Below are positions 44,444 through 52,561 of a DNA stretch of 64,000 nucleotides, one piece after another. The notes under the pieces are model-generated. The model was not told the origin of the DNA. It made no database searches and saw only the letters and a program-made list of their open reading frames with translations. Where the stretch lies: assembly GCF_015234515.1 (NCBI RefSeq), contig NZ_JADGMY010000023.1, positions 392,444-456,443 on the forward strand. The letters run 5' to 3'. The stretch's first letter is position 1. Every line of letters begins with the position of its first letter. This DNA comes from Cellulomonas sp. (GTDB lineage: Bacteria > Actinomycetota > Actinomycetes > Actinomycetales > Cellulomonadaceae). The position numbers and the translations under genes are program-made.

Positions 44444-45138
44444 GCGCCGGGGAGCCGGCCGCGACGGCCGTGGTCCTGCGGCCTCGCGGCCCCGACGACC
44501 TGTGGGCGGCCCGGTTCGCGACCTTCCTGGCGCGCGCCGACGGCATCGGTCCGGTGCTGACGCGGCCGCTGGGCAGCGCGTGCGTCGTCGGGGGCCGGGG
44601 CGTCGTCGTCCACGTCGTGGGGCTCCCGGCGCGGCTCGAGCCGGGCTCGTGGCTGGCGCGGCACACGGCGTGCGACGGTGCCGCGGTCATGGCGACGGCC
44701 GACGCGGCGACCATCGCGGAGGTCATGGCGATGTTCCGCGTCGGGGTCCGGGGGTTCCTCCACACGTCGTCACCGCCCGAGGAGGTCGTGACCGCCGTCC
44801 GCGCGGTCGCGCAGGGGCACCCGTTCGTGCCGCCGATCCTGTTGCCGGAGGTCGTGCGCGTGACGGCACGGCGCCCCGCGCCGCCGCCCGTGGTGCCGCT
44901 CACGGAGCGGGAGCACGACGTGCTGCGGCACCTCGCGCTCGGCCGGTCCAACCCGCAGGTGGCGGACGCGCTGTTCATCGCGCCCGCGACCGTGCGCACC
45001 CACGTGCTGTCGATCCTCCGCAAGCTGGGCGCGCGCAACCGCACCGAGGCCGTCGTGCGCGCCTACCGGACGGGGCTGCTCGACGTGCAGCTCGACGACA
45101 CGGACCTCGACGGCCAGGACGCCGTCAGCGGACGCTGA
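44440..45138 (+). CDS. LuxR-family regulator in the accessory operon
   Basis: 232 aa from GTG 44440 (overlaps the previous TGA). The N-terminal about 150 residues are not a canonical receiver; GGRGVVVHVVGLPARLEPGS and MFRVGVRGFLHTSSPPEEVV give a receiver-like beta-alpha end without a clear phospho-Asp. The HTH is LTEREHDVLRHLALGRSNPQ followed by VADALFIAPATVRTHVLSIL. It is placed inside the modification/export operon, so cluster-specific control is likely. Confidence 0.85.
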   Translation: MSAGEPAATAVVLRPRGPDDLWAARFATFLARADGIGPVLTRPLGSACVVGGRGVVVHVVGLPARLEPGSWLARHTACDGAAVMATADAATIAEVMAMFRVGVRGFLHTSSPPEEVVTAVRAVAQGHPFVPPILLPEVVRVTARRPAPPPVVPLTEREHDVLRHLALGRSNPQVADALFIAPATVRTHVLSILRKLGARNRTEAVVRAYRTGLLDVQLDDTDLDGQDAVSGR

Positions 45139-45148
45139 GGAGCCCTCG

Positions 45149-45637
45149 ATGACACCCCCACCGCTGGCCCGCGCGCTCGTCGGTCCCCCCAGCCCGGGCG
45201 ACGACGCACTCCTCGTCTACGACGCCGACTGCGGGTTCTGCACACGCACCGTCGAGCGGGCGGTCCGGCACGTGCGGCCCCGGGTCGTGCCTGTGCCGTC
45301 GTTCCGGGTGGACCTCGCCGCCTGCGGCCTGACGCAGGCGCGGGTCGATCACGAGATGGTGCTCGTGCGTCCTGACGGCAGCACCCGGGGCGGTGCGCTC
45401 GCGGCGGCCGGTGTGCTGCGCCGGGCGCAGGGGTCGACGCGCGCGTGCTGGGTGGTCGTCGGACTCGTGCTCGGCCTGCCCCCGGTGCGCTGGCTCGCCG
45501 CACCCCTCTACCGCGCCGTCGCGCGGAACCGGCACCGCATGCCGGGTGCCACCGCGGCCTGCCGGATCACCCCGGCGGGCCCGCCCGACCCCATGGCGGC
45601 GCCCGCCGTCCGGACCCCTGCCAGGAGGACCTCATGA
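45149..45637 (+). CDS. DCC-family thiol-disulfide oxidoreductase-like protein (DUF393)
   Basis: 162 aa. VYDADCGFCTRTVERAVRHV contains the DxDCxxC signature of the DCC family. ALAAAGVLRRAQGSTRACWV and PPVRWLAAPLYRAVARNRHR continue the family fold. DCC proteins are frequently fused to or next to HTTM domains. It starts at ATG 45149. It may handle thiol redox chemistry for cysteine- or thiazoline-containing intermediates; that role is inferred. Confidence 0.85.
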   Translation: MTPPPLARALVGPPSPGDDALLVYDADCGFCTRTVERAVRHVRPRVVPVPSFRVDLAACGLTQARVDHEMVLVRPDGSTRGGALAAAGVLRRAQGSTRACWVVVGLVLGLPPVRWLAAPLYRAVARNRHRMPGATAACRITPAGPPDPMAAPAVRTPARRTS

Positions 45638-46914
45638 CGAACGCACCTTCGACCCCCGCGAGCACGACGACGTCCTGCGACGTCGTGGTCGTGGGCGGCG
45701 GCCCTGCCGGGTCGGTGACCGCCGGGCTGCTGGCCCGGCAGGGCCACCGGGTCACGCTCCTCGAGCGCGAGACGTTCCCGCGATACCACATCGGGGAGTC
45801 GCTCATCACGGGGATGCTCGGTGTGCTGGCCGAGCTCGGCGTCCTGGAGCGGATCGAGGCCTCGGGGTTCCCCCGCAAGAACGGCCTGAGCATCGTGTGG
45901 GGCGCGGACCGTGACCTGTGGAACGTCGACTTCGCCGAGATCGAGGGCCCCTACCCGTACAGCTTCCACGTGCGCAGGGACGAGTTCGACGCGCTGCTGC
46001 TCGACCACGCGCGCGACCTCGGGGTCCGCGTCGTCGAGCGGGCCACGGTGGTCGCCCCCCTGCTCGAGGACGGTCGGGTGGCGGGCGTCCGGGCCGAGGT
46101 CGACGGCGAGCCGCAGGAGGTGCGGGCGCCGCTCACGGTGGACGCGTCGGGCCAGGGGCGTGTGCTCACGCGCCGGCTCACGGAGATCGAGTGGCAGGAG
46201 GACCTGCGCAACATCGCGTACTGGACCTACTTCGAGGACACGCGGCCGCTGCCGGAGGGCCAGCTCGGCAACATCCTCGTCGAGCGCGTCCACGACGGCT
46301 GGTTCTGGGCGATCCCGGTCGACGACGGGTCCGCGCGCCTGAGCGTCGGGTACGTGACCGGCACTGCCGACCTGCGCGCGTCGGGCCTCGGCCTGCAGGA
46401 GCTGTACGAGTCGCGGTGCCAGGAGACGAAGCAGCTGCGTCTGCTGCTCGACGGGGCGCGGCGGGTCGCCGACTTCCGTACGACGCGCGACTGGTCGTAC
46501 TGCTCGGAGCGGTTCTCGGGACCCGGCTGGCTCGCGGTGGGCGACGCGGGGGCGTTCATCGACCCGCTGTTCTCCGGCGGGGTGTGCCTCGCGGTCCTCG
46601 GTGCGGACGCGGCGGCCGCCACGGTGGACACCGCGCTGCGGCGGCCGGACCTGCAGGCGGCGGCGCTCGAGGCGTACGACGCGGGCTACGCGGGCATGAT
46701 CGCCAGCTTCCTCGCCTACGTGCGGTTCTTCTACGACCCGACGCGCGACCGCGAGGACTACTTCGCGCAGGCGCGCGCGATGGCGGACTTCCACCAGCGG
46801 TACCCAGAGGCGCGCCAGGCGTTCGTCGCGGTGATCTCGGGGACGCTGGCCCTCTCGTCGCTGTTCGCGATCCCGACGCCCGACGCCCAGGCGACGCTCG
46901 TGGGCGAGTCGTGA
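45634..46914 (+). CDS. Flavin-dependent halogenase-like oxidase
   Basis: 426 aa. The FAD GxGxxG motif is VVVGGGPAGSVTAGLLARQG. FPRYHIGESLITGML and GFPRKNGLSIVWG (with a Lys in the catalytic position expected for halogenases) are typical of phenol/pyrrole-type halogenases. WFWAIPV matches WxWxIP, and FIDPLFSGGVCLA matches the family's FxPxSG region. It could halogenate or hydroxylate, and a geranylgeranyl-reductase-like member cannot be excluded. ATGA overlap with the DCC gene. Confidence 0.8.
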   Translation: MTNAPSTPASTTTSCDVVVVGGGPAGSVTAGLLARQGHRVTLLERETFPRYHIGESLITGMLGVLAELGVLERIEASGFPRKNGLSIVWGADRDLWNVDFAEIEGPYPYSFHVRRDEFDALLLDHARDLGVRVVERATVVAPLLEDGRVAGVRAEVDGEPQEVRAPLTVDASGQGRVLTRRLTEIEWQEDLRNIAYWTYFEDTRPLPEGQLGNILVERVHDGWFWAIPVDDGSARLSVGYVTGTADLRASGLGLQELYESRCQETKQLRLLLDGARRVADFRTTRDWSYCSERFSGPGWLAVGDAGAFIDPLFSGGVCLAVLGADAAAATVDTALRRPDLQAAALEAYDAGYAGMIASFLAYVRFFYDPTRDREDYFAQARAMADFHQRYPEARQAFVAVISGTLALSSLFAIPTPDAQATLVGES

Positions 46915-48533
46915 GCGGCACCGTGCGGCGACGAGCGCGTGCCGGCGCGGTGGTGCTGGTCGCCGTCGCCGTGGCGCTGCTGGTGGCGCCGCCGGCGTCG
47001 GCCGCCCCCGTGCCCGTGCGCACGCCGGGGGGCGCGGCGGTGCCCGTGACCGTCTGGGCGCCGTGCGACGAGCCGGAGCTCGCCGCACTGGCGTTGGAGT
47101 GCGCCGTCGTGGAGGTCCCGCGCGACCGCGCGTGGCCGCGGGCGGGCAGCGAGCGGCTCGCCGTGGCCCGGCACCGTGCTCAGGGGGACCCGCAGGAGCG
47201 TGCCGGTGTCCTCGTGGTGCACGCGGGCGGGCCGGGCATCCCGGGCCGCTCGGCCGCGGGGATGTTCGCGTTGCGTGCGCCCGCCGAGCTGCTCGCGCGC
47301 TACGACGTCGTGGGGATCGACCCGCGGGGAGTCGGCGGCTCGACGCCCACCCTCGGGTGCGACGACGACCACCTCACGCCCGTCCGTCCCGACCCCGTGC
47401 CCGCCGACCCGCGGGCCGAGGCGGCGCTGCTGCTCGACGCCGCCGGGTACACGCTCGACTGCGTGCGGGCGCACGGGGCGCGGCTGCCGAGCCTCGGCAC
47501 GGCCGACGCGGTGGAGGACCTGGAGGCGGTGCGGCGCGCGCTGGGGGAGGTGAGGCTGTCGGTCGTCGGGTACGGCTACGGCGCCTACGTCGCGGCGGTG
47601 CACGCCACCCGCCACCCGTCGTCGTCGGCGCACCTGGTCCTCGACTCGAGCCTGCGTCCCGACGGCGACCTCTACCAGCACTACCTCGACCAGAGCCGCG
47701 ACTTCGACGCGCGGGCGCAGGAGCTCTTCGCCTGGATGGCCGAGCACCACGGGGTGTACGGCATGGGCACGACCGCGCAGGAGGTCGCCACGGCCTACGA
47801 CCGGTTGCGCGCGCGGACGGTCGCGGAGCCGGTCGACGGCGTGATCGGCCCGTGGGAGCTGGAGAGCACGTTCCTCAACCTCGCCTGGGAGACCGCGTTC
47901 TGGCCCTTCCTGGGGCAGGCGCTCAGCGACGCGGACCGCGGCGACGTGGCGCTGCTGCGGTTCGTCCACGAGCAGTTCGGCTCGCACCCCCACGACAACT
48001 CGTACGCCGCGTACACGGCGTCGCAGTGCGCGGACGCGCGGTGGCCGCGCAGCTGGGGCCGGTGGCGTACCGACGCGCAGCAGGTGCACCGGGACGCGCC
48101 CTTCATCGGCTGGAACAACGTCTGGTACGTGGCGCCGTGCGTCACGTGGCCGGTGCCCGGGCGTCCCGCGAAGGTCGGCACCGCCGTCCCGGCGCTGGTG
48201 GTGCACGCCACGGGGGACGCCGGCATGCGGCTGTCGGGCGGCGAGGCGATGCACCGGGCGTTCCCGCGGTCGCGGATGGTCGTGTCCGACGGCGGGCGTG
48301 AGCACAGCGTGTCTCTCGTGCGGCAGGACGCGTGCGTCGACGCGGTCGTGGTCGACTACCTGCTCCACGACGCGCTCCCTGCGGAGACCGGGCGGTCCGC
48401 CGACGTGACGTGCCCGGCGGGTCCGGCGCCGGAGCCCTGGCCGGCCGCACCGGCCGCACCGTCCGCGCGCGCCCTCGTGGCACCGGTGCCCGACGGTCCC
48501 GACCCGTGGGCCCACGGTCGCGTGAGGCGGTAG
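46911..48533 (+). CDS. Secreted S33-like hydrolase lacking the nucleophile Ser
   Basis: 540 aa. A signal peptide (AGAVVLVAVAVALLVAPPAS, AAP cleavage-like) precedes an S33 tripeptidyl-aminopeptidase-type fold: VVHAGGPGIPGRSAAGMF, YDVVGIDPRGVGGSTPTLGC and the late VVHATGDAGMRLSGGEAM with GGREHSVSL. The nucleophile elbow, normally GxSxG, reads GYGYGAY, so the Ser is Gly. Either the protein is a non-catalytic binding or immunity-type protein, or the nucleophile is elsewhere. It starts at GTG 46911 and closes the operon. Confidence 0.82.
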   Translation: MSGTVRRRARAGAVVLVAVAVALLVAPPASAAPVPVRTPGGAAVPVTVWAPCDEPELAALALECAVVEVPRDRAWPRAGSERLAVARHRAQGDPQERAGVLVVHAGGPGIPGRSAAGMFALRAPAELLARYDVVGIDPRGVGGSTPTLGCDDDHLTPVRPDPVPADPRAEAALLLDAAGYTLDCVRAHGARLPSLGTADAVEDLEAVRRALGEVRLSVVGYGYGAYVAAVHATRHPSSSAHLVLDSSLRPDGDLYQHYLDQSRDFDARAQELFAWMAEHHGVYGMGTTAQEVATAYDRLRARTVAEPVDGVIGPWELESTFLNLAWETAFWPFLGQALSDADRGDVALLRFVHEQFGSHPHDNSYAAYTASQCADARWPRSWGRWRTDAQQVHRDAPFIGWNNVWYVAPCVTWPVPGRPAKVGTAVPALVVHATGDAGMRLSGGEAMHRAFPRSRMVVSDGGREHSVSLVRQDACVDAVVVDYLLHDALPAETGRSADVTCPAGPAPEPWPAAPAAPSARALVAPVPDGPDPWAHGRVRR

Positions 48534-48574
48534 GACGCGGCGGGTGCGCCCACGGGGGGCGCACGCGCCGCGTC
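48534..48574. terminator. Bidirectional terminator between convergent genes
   Basis: GACGCGGCG (48534-48542) pairs with CGCCGCGTC (48566-48574), and GTGCGCCC (48544-48551) pairs with GGGCGCAC (48557-48564), with one mismatch between the two stems. It fills the 42-bp gap between the convergent hydrolase and methyltransferase genes. Confidence 0.88.
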
Positions 48575-48575
48575 C

Positions 48576-49649
48576 TCAGGCTGCGCCGTCGGACGCGGGC
48601 GCCAGCACGGCGAGGGTGGTGCCCTGGCCGCAGGGCTCGCTCGACACGAGCCGCAGCCCGGCCTGCGCGGCGAGCGCCCCGACCTCCTCGGCGGTGCGCA
48701 CCCGGCCGCCGACGAGGACCATCTCGTGCACGTCGACGTGGCTGGTGACGACGGGGTTGGCACCGGGGACGCGGAGCCAGTCGAGCGCGAGCACGCGGCT
48801 CCCGGGCGTGCACGCGTCGGCGCAGCGGCGCAGCACGCGGCCGGCGTCCTCGTCCGGCCAGTCCAGCAGGATACTTGCGAGCAGGTAGACGTCGCGCCCG
48901 CCGGGCAGCTCGGCGAAGAAGCTGCCGGGGGCCGTCAGGGCGCGGGCGCCGAGCCCGGCGGCCGCGAACCGCGCCGCGGCGCGCGCCGCGGTCCCGGGCA
49001 GGTCCACGAGCGTGCCCCGCAGGTGGCCGTGCCGGGTGAGCAGGTGCGTGAGGTGCGCGCCGTCCCCGCCGCCGACGTCGACGACCTCGCGGACCTCGGA
49101 CCACAGCGGTAGGTCGGCCAGGGCTCGTGCCGAGGGCTCCGCGCGCGACGACATCTGGTCGGTGAACGCCGCGGTCCGCGCGGGGTCGTCCTCGACGTCG
49201 TCGTACAGGTCCGTGCCGTGGGCGACGCGGTAGGCCGGCCCGCCGGTGCGCAGCGACGTCATGAGGTGGGCGTACGCCTGCTCCATGCGGTGCGTGACGC
49301 CCTCGAGGTCGAAGTGCGGGCGCAGCCCCAGGGGGTGGTCGTCGCGCAGCAGCTCGCCGAGCGGGGAGAGCGTGAAGCGCGTCGGCGCCACCTCGACGAA
49401 GAACCCTCGCACCGCGAGGTAGTGCAGGACCCGGCGCAGCGCCTCGGGCCGCACGTCGCAACGCTCGGCCAGCTCGTCGCTGTCCGTCACACCCGCGGCG
49501 ACGAGGTCGGCGACGTGCAGGGTCGCAACAGCCCGGATCGCGTACTGCGGCAGCGTGCTCATGTAGCTGATGAGCTCCGAGGCGCGCTGCTGGACCTCGG
49601 GGGTCACCGGGGGTGGCGGCCGCAGCGCGGTGGTGGTCGACGCAGGCAT
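48576..49649 (-). CDS. SAM-dependent O-methyltransferase (Methyltransf_2 type)
   Basis: 357 aa from ATG 49649 (GGAGCG upstream). The N-terminal winged-helix dimerization domain (LPQYAIRAVATLHVADLVAA) precedes a Rossmann SAM domain with VVDVGGGDGAHLTHLL and LASILLDWPDEDAGRVLRRC. It is the plant-type O-methyltransferase family used in polyketide tailoring (for example DnrK/TcmN-like). It is transcribed against the accessory operon. It may methylate an enol or hydroxyl of the product; the beta-keto unit of the PKS module is one possible site. Confidence 0.88.
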   Translation of the reverse strand: MPASTTTALRPPPPVTPEVQQRASELISYMSTLPQYAIRAVATLHVADLVAAGVTDSDELAERCDVRPEALRRVLHYLAVRGFFVEVAPTRFTLSPLGELLRDDHPLGLRPHFDLEGVTHRMEQAYAHLMTSLRTGGPAYRVAHGTDLYDDVEDDPARTAAFTDQMSSRAEPSARALADLPLWSEVREVVDVGGGDGAHLTHLLTRHGHLRGTLVDLPGTAARAAARFAAAGLGARALTAPGSFFAELPGGRDVYLLASILLDWPDEDAGRVLRRCADACTPGSRVLALDWLRVPGANPVVTSHVDVHEMVLVGGRVRTAEEVGALAAQAGLRLVSSEPCGQGTTLAVLAPASDGAA

Positions 49650-49854
49650 GGGCGCTCCTTCGACGGTCGACCGGCGCCTGGCGGGCGGTCGCGAGCCTCC
49701 AGCATCTTCCCGGTGCGGGGGACGGCGGAAGGCACGGTCGGTCGCCTCGACCCTGGCCGTTCGGCTACCCCGGACGGCGCCCCCGTCCGGTCTGTTGCGC
49801 GGTCCGGTCCGTGGCGCAGGCTGGTTGCTGACGCAGACCAGCGAGGGGGGCACC

Positions 49855-50472
49855 ATGCCGAAGAACGACACCACCTACGGGCGTATCGCCGAGGTGAGGT
49901 TCGTGAGTGCCAACTTCGAGATGCTGCAGGGACTGGTGGTGGCGCCCGGCATGCTGGTCGTGGCGGTGCTCATGTACGCGGCGTCGACGCCCGTGCCGCT
50001 GCTGTCCGGCGCGGGCGGGCAGCTCCTGGTCGTCGCGCTCGGGATCGCCGCGACCGTCGCCGCAGCACGGGCGGCGCGCCGCTACCAGACCACCTACGGC
50101 ATCGTCCGCAGCTCACCGCGGGTCGGGGGCCGGTACGCGGCAGCGACCTTCTGCGCCCTGGCGGGCGTGCTCCTCGTGCGGCTGCTCGACCTGCAGACGG
50201 AGACGAGCCCGGAGGGCGTCCTCATGTCGGTGGTCGCGATCCTGTTCGGCCGGCGCTCCGGGCCGGCCGCCCCGCCGATCGTGACGGTCGGCGCGCTCGG
50301 CCTCCTGCTCTCGGTGCTGCCGCTGGGGCGGTGGACCGACACCGGGAACCATCCCTTCTCGCACATGGCGGTCCTCCTGACGGCGGCGGCCCTGGCGCAG
50401 GTCGTCGTCGCGATCTGGTGCCACCTGGTGCTGCGGCGCGTGCTGGCAGGTGTTCCCCAGGAGTCGCAGTGA
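49855..50472 (+). CDS. Multi-pass membrane protein, unknown family
   Basis: 205 aa. About five to six hydrophobic helices include VVAPGMLVVAVLMYAASTPV, LLVVALGIAATVAAARAARR and AVLLTAAALAQVVVAIWCHL. No family recognised. ATG 49855 follows GAGGGGGGC. Its stop overlaps the start of a winged-helix regulator, an arrangement typical of membrane-protein/regulator pairs. It is divergent from the methyltransferase. Confidence 0.7.
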   Translation: MPKNDTTYGRIAEVRFVSANFEMLQGLVVAPGMLVVAVLMYAASTPVPLLSGAGGQLLVVALGIAATVAAARAARRYQTTYGIVRSSPRVGGRYAAATFCALAGVLLVRLLDLQTETSPEGVLMSVVAILFGRRSGPAAPPIVTVGALGLLLSVLPLGRWTDTGNHPFSHMAVLLTAAALAQVVVAIWCHLVLRRVLAGVPQESQ

Positions 50473-50816
50473 CGTCGGGCGGGACGACCGACGACGGGTA
50501 CGCGGAGCTGGCGCGGCTCGACAAGGTCGTCCACGAGCCCGCACGCCTCGCGGTGGTCAGCGCGCTGCGGGAGTGCGCGTCGGCGGACTTCACCTACCTG
50601 CGGCGCGTCACCGGCCTGTCAAAGGGCAACCTGTCCGGGCACCTGGCGACGCTCGAGGCGGCCGGTCTCGTCGCGGTCACCAAGGGGTACGTCGGGCGGC
50701 GCCCGACGACCTGGGTGGAGCTGACCGAGCTCGGGTCGTACGTCGTCGACGACTACTGGGCGACGATGACGCGCGTGGGGGCGGCCCTGCGGACCCGATC
50801 TCCACACAACGGTTGA
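50469..50816 (+). CDS. Winged-helix transcriptional regulator (HTH_34 type)
   Basis: 115 aa. LDKVVHEPARLAVVSALREC and FTYLRRVTGLSKGNLSGHLA followed by TLEAAGLVAVTKGYVGRRPT are typical of the small winged-helix family PF13601. It starts at GTG 50469 inside the membrane-protein stop (GTGA). It probably regulates its own operon or the peptide gene 65 bp downstream. Confidence 0.85.
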   Translation: MTSGGTTDDGYAELARLDKVVHEPARLAVVSALRECASADFTYLRRVTGLSKGNLSGHLATLEAAGLVAVTKGYVGRRPTTWVELTELGSYVVDDYWATMTRVGAALRTRSPHNG

Positions 50817-50881
50817 TGCCCGGCCTCGGGCCCCTCCCTAGCGTCGACGGTGCAGGTTCCGCCGTCACAGAGGAGTCGGAA

Positions 50882-51151
50882 ATGAACAGGATCGAAGCCG
50901 CAGCCGCCCGCACCGTCCCCGGTGTGGAGGCCGAGACCCTCCGCCCGCTGGAGCTCCCGCGCAGCGCGACACCGACGCTGGCCACGCCGGCGCTGGCGTG
51001 GGCGGGCTTCCAGGGGGTGCTCGCCGGGTACGCCGTGATGGACATGGTGTTCGGGTACACCGAGGCCAGCGCGGCGCCCGCGTCCGTCGGGTTCGGCGAG
51101 ATGAGCGTCGGTGAGCTGGTCAGTGCACGCCAGGAGTACCTCGCGGGCTGA
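50882..51151 (+). CDS. Small RiPP-like peptide 2 (89 aa)
   Basis: MNRIEAAAARTVPGVEAETL aligns with peptide 1 from the first residues: M-N-x-I-E-x-A-A-x-R-x-V-P. A PLE segment, the ALAWA hydrophobic stretch and the C-terminal GELVSARQEYLAG also match (peptide 1: DELIQGRTQMLRG). The middle differs: there is no cysteine, and FGYTEASAAPASVGFGE replaces the Cys region. GAGGAG lies about 8 bp upstream of ATG 50882. A strong terminator follows. As a paralogue at the far end of the accessory block it marks peptide production as part of this locus. The function is unknown. Confidence 0.8.
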   Translation: MNRIEAAAARTVPGVEAETLRPLELPRSATPTLATPALAWAGFQGVLAGYAVMDMVFGYTEASAAPASVGFGEMSVGELVSARQEYLAG

Positions 51152-51160
51152 GTCCGTGCA

Positions 51161-51198
51161 GCACGGCGCCCCGGGTGCTCCCGCCCGGGGCGCCGTGC
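51161..51198. terminator. Strong terminator after peptide 2
   Basis: GCACGGCGCCCCGGG (51161-51175) and its exact complement (51184-51198) form a 15-bp stem with an 8-nt loop. It serves peptide 2 and the convergent M16 gene that ends at 51218. Confidence 0.88.
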
Positions 51199-51217
51199 GT
51201 GTCAGCGCACGGTCGGG

Positions 51218-52561
51218 TCAGTGCGCGCCGACGGTGCGCAGCTCGCGGCCCAGGGCCGTGGCGGCGGCCTGCAGCGCGTCGCGACGGCGGTCGTCCGCGG
51301 TGACCGCGAGGGCCGCACGTGCGGAGCCCAGGTGCGCGGCCGCGGCGGCGTGCACGTCGGCGAGCCCCACGTCGGCGAGCTGCGCGACGTGCTCGGCCAC
51401 CCAGTGCAGGTCGTGGCCGTCCTGGGCCAGCTCGACCGCCCAGTCGGCCACCGACGACTGCCGTGCCAGCGTGAGGATCTGCGCTCCCACGGCGTGGCCG
51501 CGCGCGTGGACGAGCTCGTCGGGCGTCACGGGGCGGTCGACGACGTCGTCGAGGGCCGTCCCCAGCGCGACGAGCCCGTCCGCGGACGTGGTCGCCGCGA
51601 CGTCCACCGACGCCAGCAGCAGCGAGCCGGCACCCGCGTGCACGAAGGCGGTCTGCGCCCCGTAGGACGCGCCCCGACGCTCCCGCAGGTCGTGCACGAG
51701 CCGTGACGAGAAGTAGCCGCCCAGCACGAGGTTGGCCACCTTGAGCGCCGCGTACGACGGGTCCGTCCGGCCCACGACCGTCAGGACCGCGCGCAGGCAG
51801 GTGTGCACCTGGCCGGGCCGCTCGTTCAGCAGGACGGGCCCCGACAGGTCGTGCGGCACGGGGACCGGCCGCAGCGGCGGTCCGGCCGGCGCCCACGTCG
51901 CGAGGGCCTCCGCCGTGTCGTCGAGCGCCCTGTCGACGTCGAGGTCGCCGGCCAGGACGACCGTGGCGCCGTCCGGTCCGACGCGCCGGTACGCGAGCTC
52001 CAGGACGTCCTGCGGATCGACGGCGAGCACGTCCTGCGGTGCCGCGCTCGGCCTGCCGTACGGGTGGGCGGTGCCGTAGGCGCCCAGGTTGAGCGTCTCG
52101 AGCGCCGCCAACGACGGGCCGGCGTGCGCCATGGCCGACATCTGCGCCGCCTCCGGGACCTGTGCGCGGACGTCGTCCTCCGTGAGCGTCGACAGTGCCC
52201 GCAGGACGAGCCGGAGAGCGTGTGCCGCGCTTCCCGCCAGGCAGGTGCCGCGGATGTGGAGGGCGTCCGCGTCGACAGAGGCGTGCAGGGTCCCGCCGAG
52301 GCGGCGGATGATGACGTCGAGCTGCTCGCCGGCGACGGTGCGACGCGGGTGCAGCAGGCTGTGGGCGAGCAGTGCGGCCTGCGCGGGCGGCGCCTGGCCG
52401 AGCGGGACGCGGACCCGGAGCTCCACCAGCGGCACGACCGGCAGGGCGACGACGACGACGTCCGTGCCGGCGGGTGTGCGCGCCGACGCCGTCGGGGGGA
52501 CGCGCAGGCCGGCGGGCGAGGGGACGAGTGCGGAGTCGACCAGCGACAGGTCGACGCTCAT
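51218..52561 (-). CDS. M16-family peptidase subunit, non-catalytic
   Basis: 447 aa. The M16 fold is clear (LRRLGGTLHASVDADALHIR is replaced here by IIRRLGGTLHASVDADALHI; also LVHDLRERRGASYGAQTAFV and RVGPDGATVVLAGDLDVDRA), but the position of HxxEH reads LLAHSLLH, with no Glu, so it cannot bind zinc normally. The overlap with the upstream catalytic subunit (ATGA) suggests a heterodimer. In RiPP systems such pairs (PqqF/G-like, AlbE/F-like) cleave or trim precursor peptides. Peptide 2 lies directly opposite. Confidence 0.88.
   Translation of the reverse strand: MSVDLSLVDSALVPSPAGLRVPPTASARTPAGTDVVVVALPVVPLVELRVRVPLGQAPPAQAALLAHSLLHPRRTVAGEQLDVIIRRLGGTLHASVDADALHIRGTCLAGSAAHALRLVLRALSTLTEDDVRAQVPEAAQMSAMAHAGPSLAALETLNLGAYGTAHPYGRPSAAPQDVLAVDPQDVLELAYRRVGPDGATVVLAGDLDVDRALDDTAEALATWAPAGPPLRPVPVPHDLSGPVLLNERPGQVHTCLRAVLTVVGRTDPSYAALKVANLVLGGYFSSRLVHDLRERRGASYGAQTAFVHAGAGSLLLASVDVAATTSADGLVALGTALDDVVDRPVTPDELVHARGHAVGAQILTLARQSSVADWAVELAQDGHDLHWVAEHVAQLADVGLADVHAAAAAHLGSARAALAVTADDRRRDALQAAATALGRELRTVGAH

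Noticed and set aside
39657..51151. Class V lanthipeptide (LxmA-type) precursors
   Set aside because: The N-terminal pattern is suggestive, but no lanthionine-forming kinase/cyclase genes (LxmK/X/Y-like) were seen in the window, and only one peptide has cysteines. Kept only as something to test.
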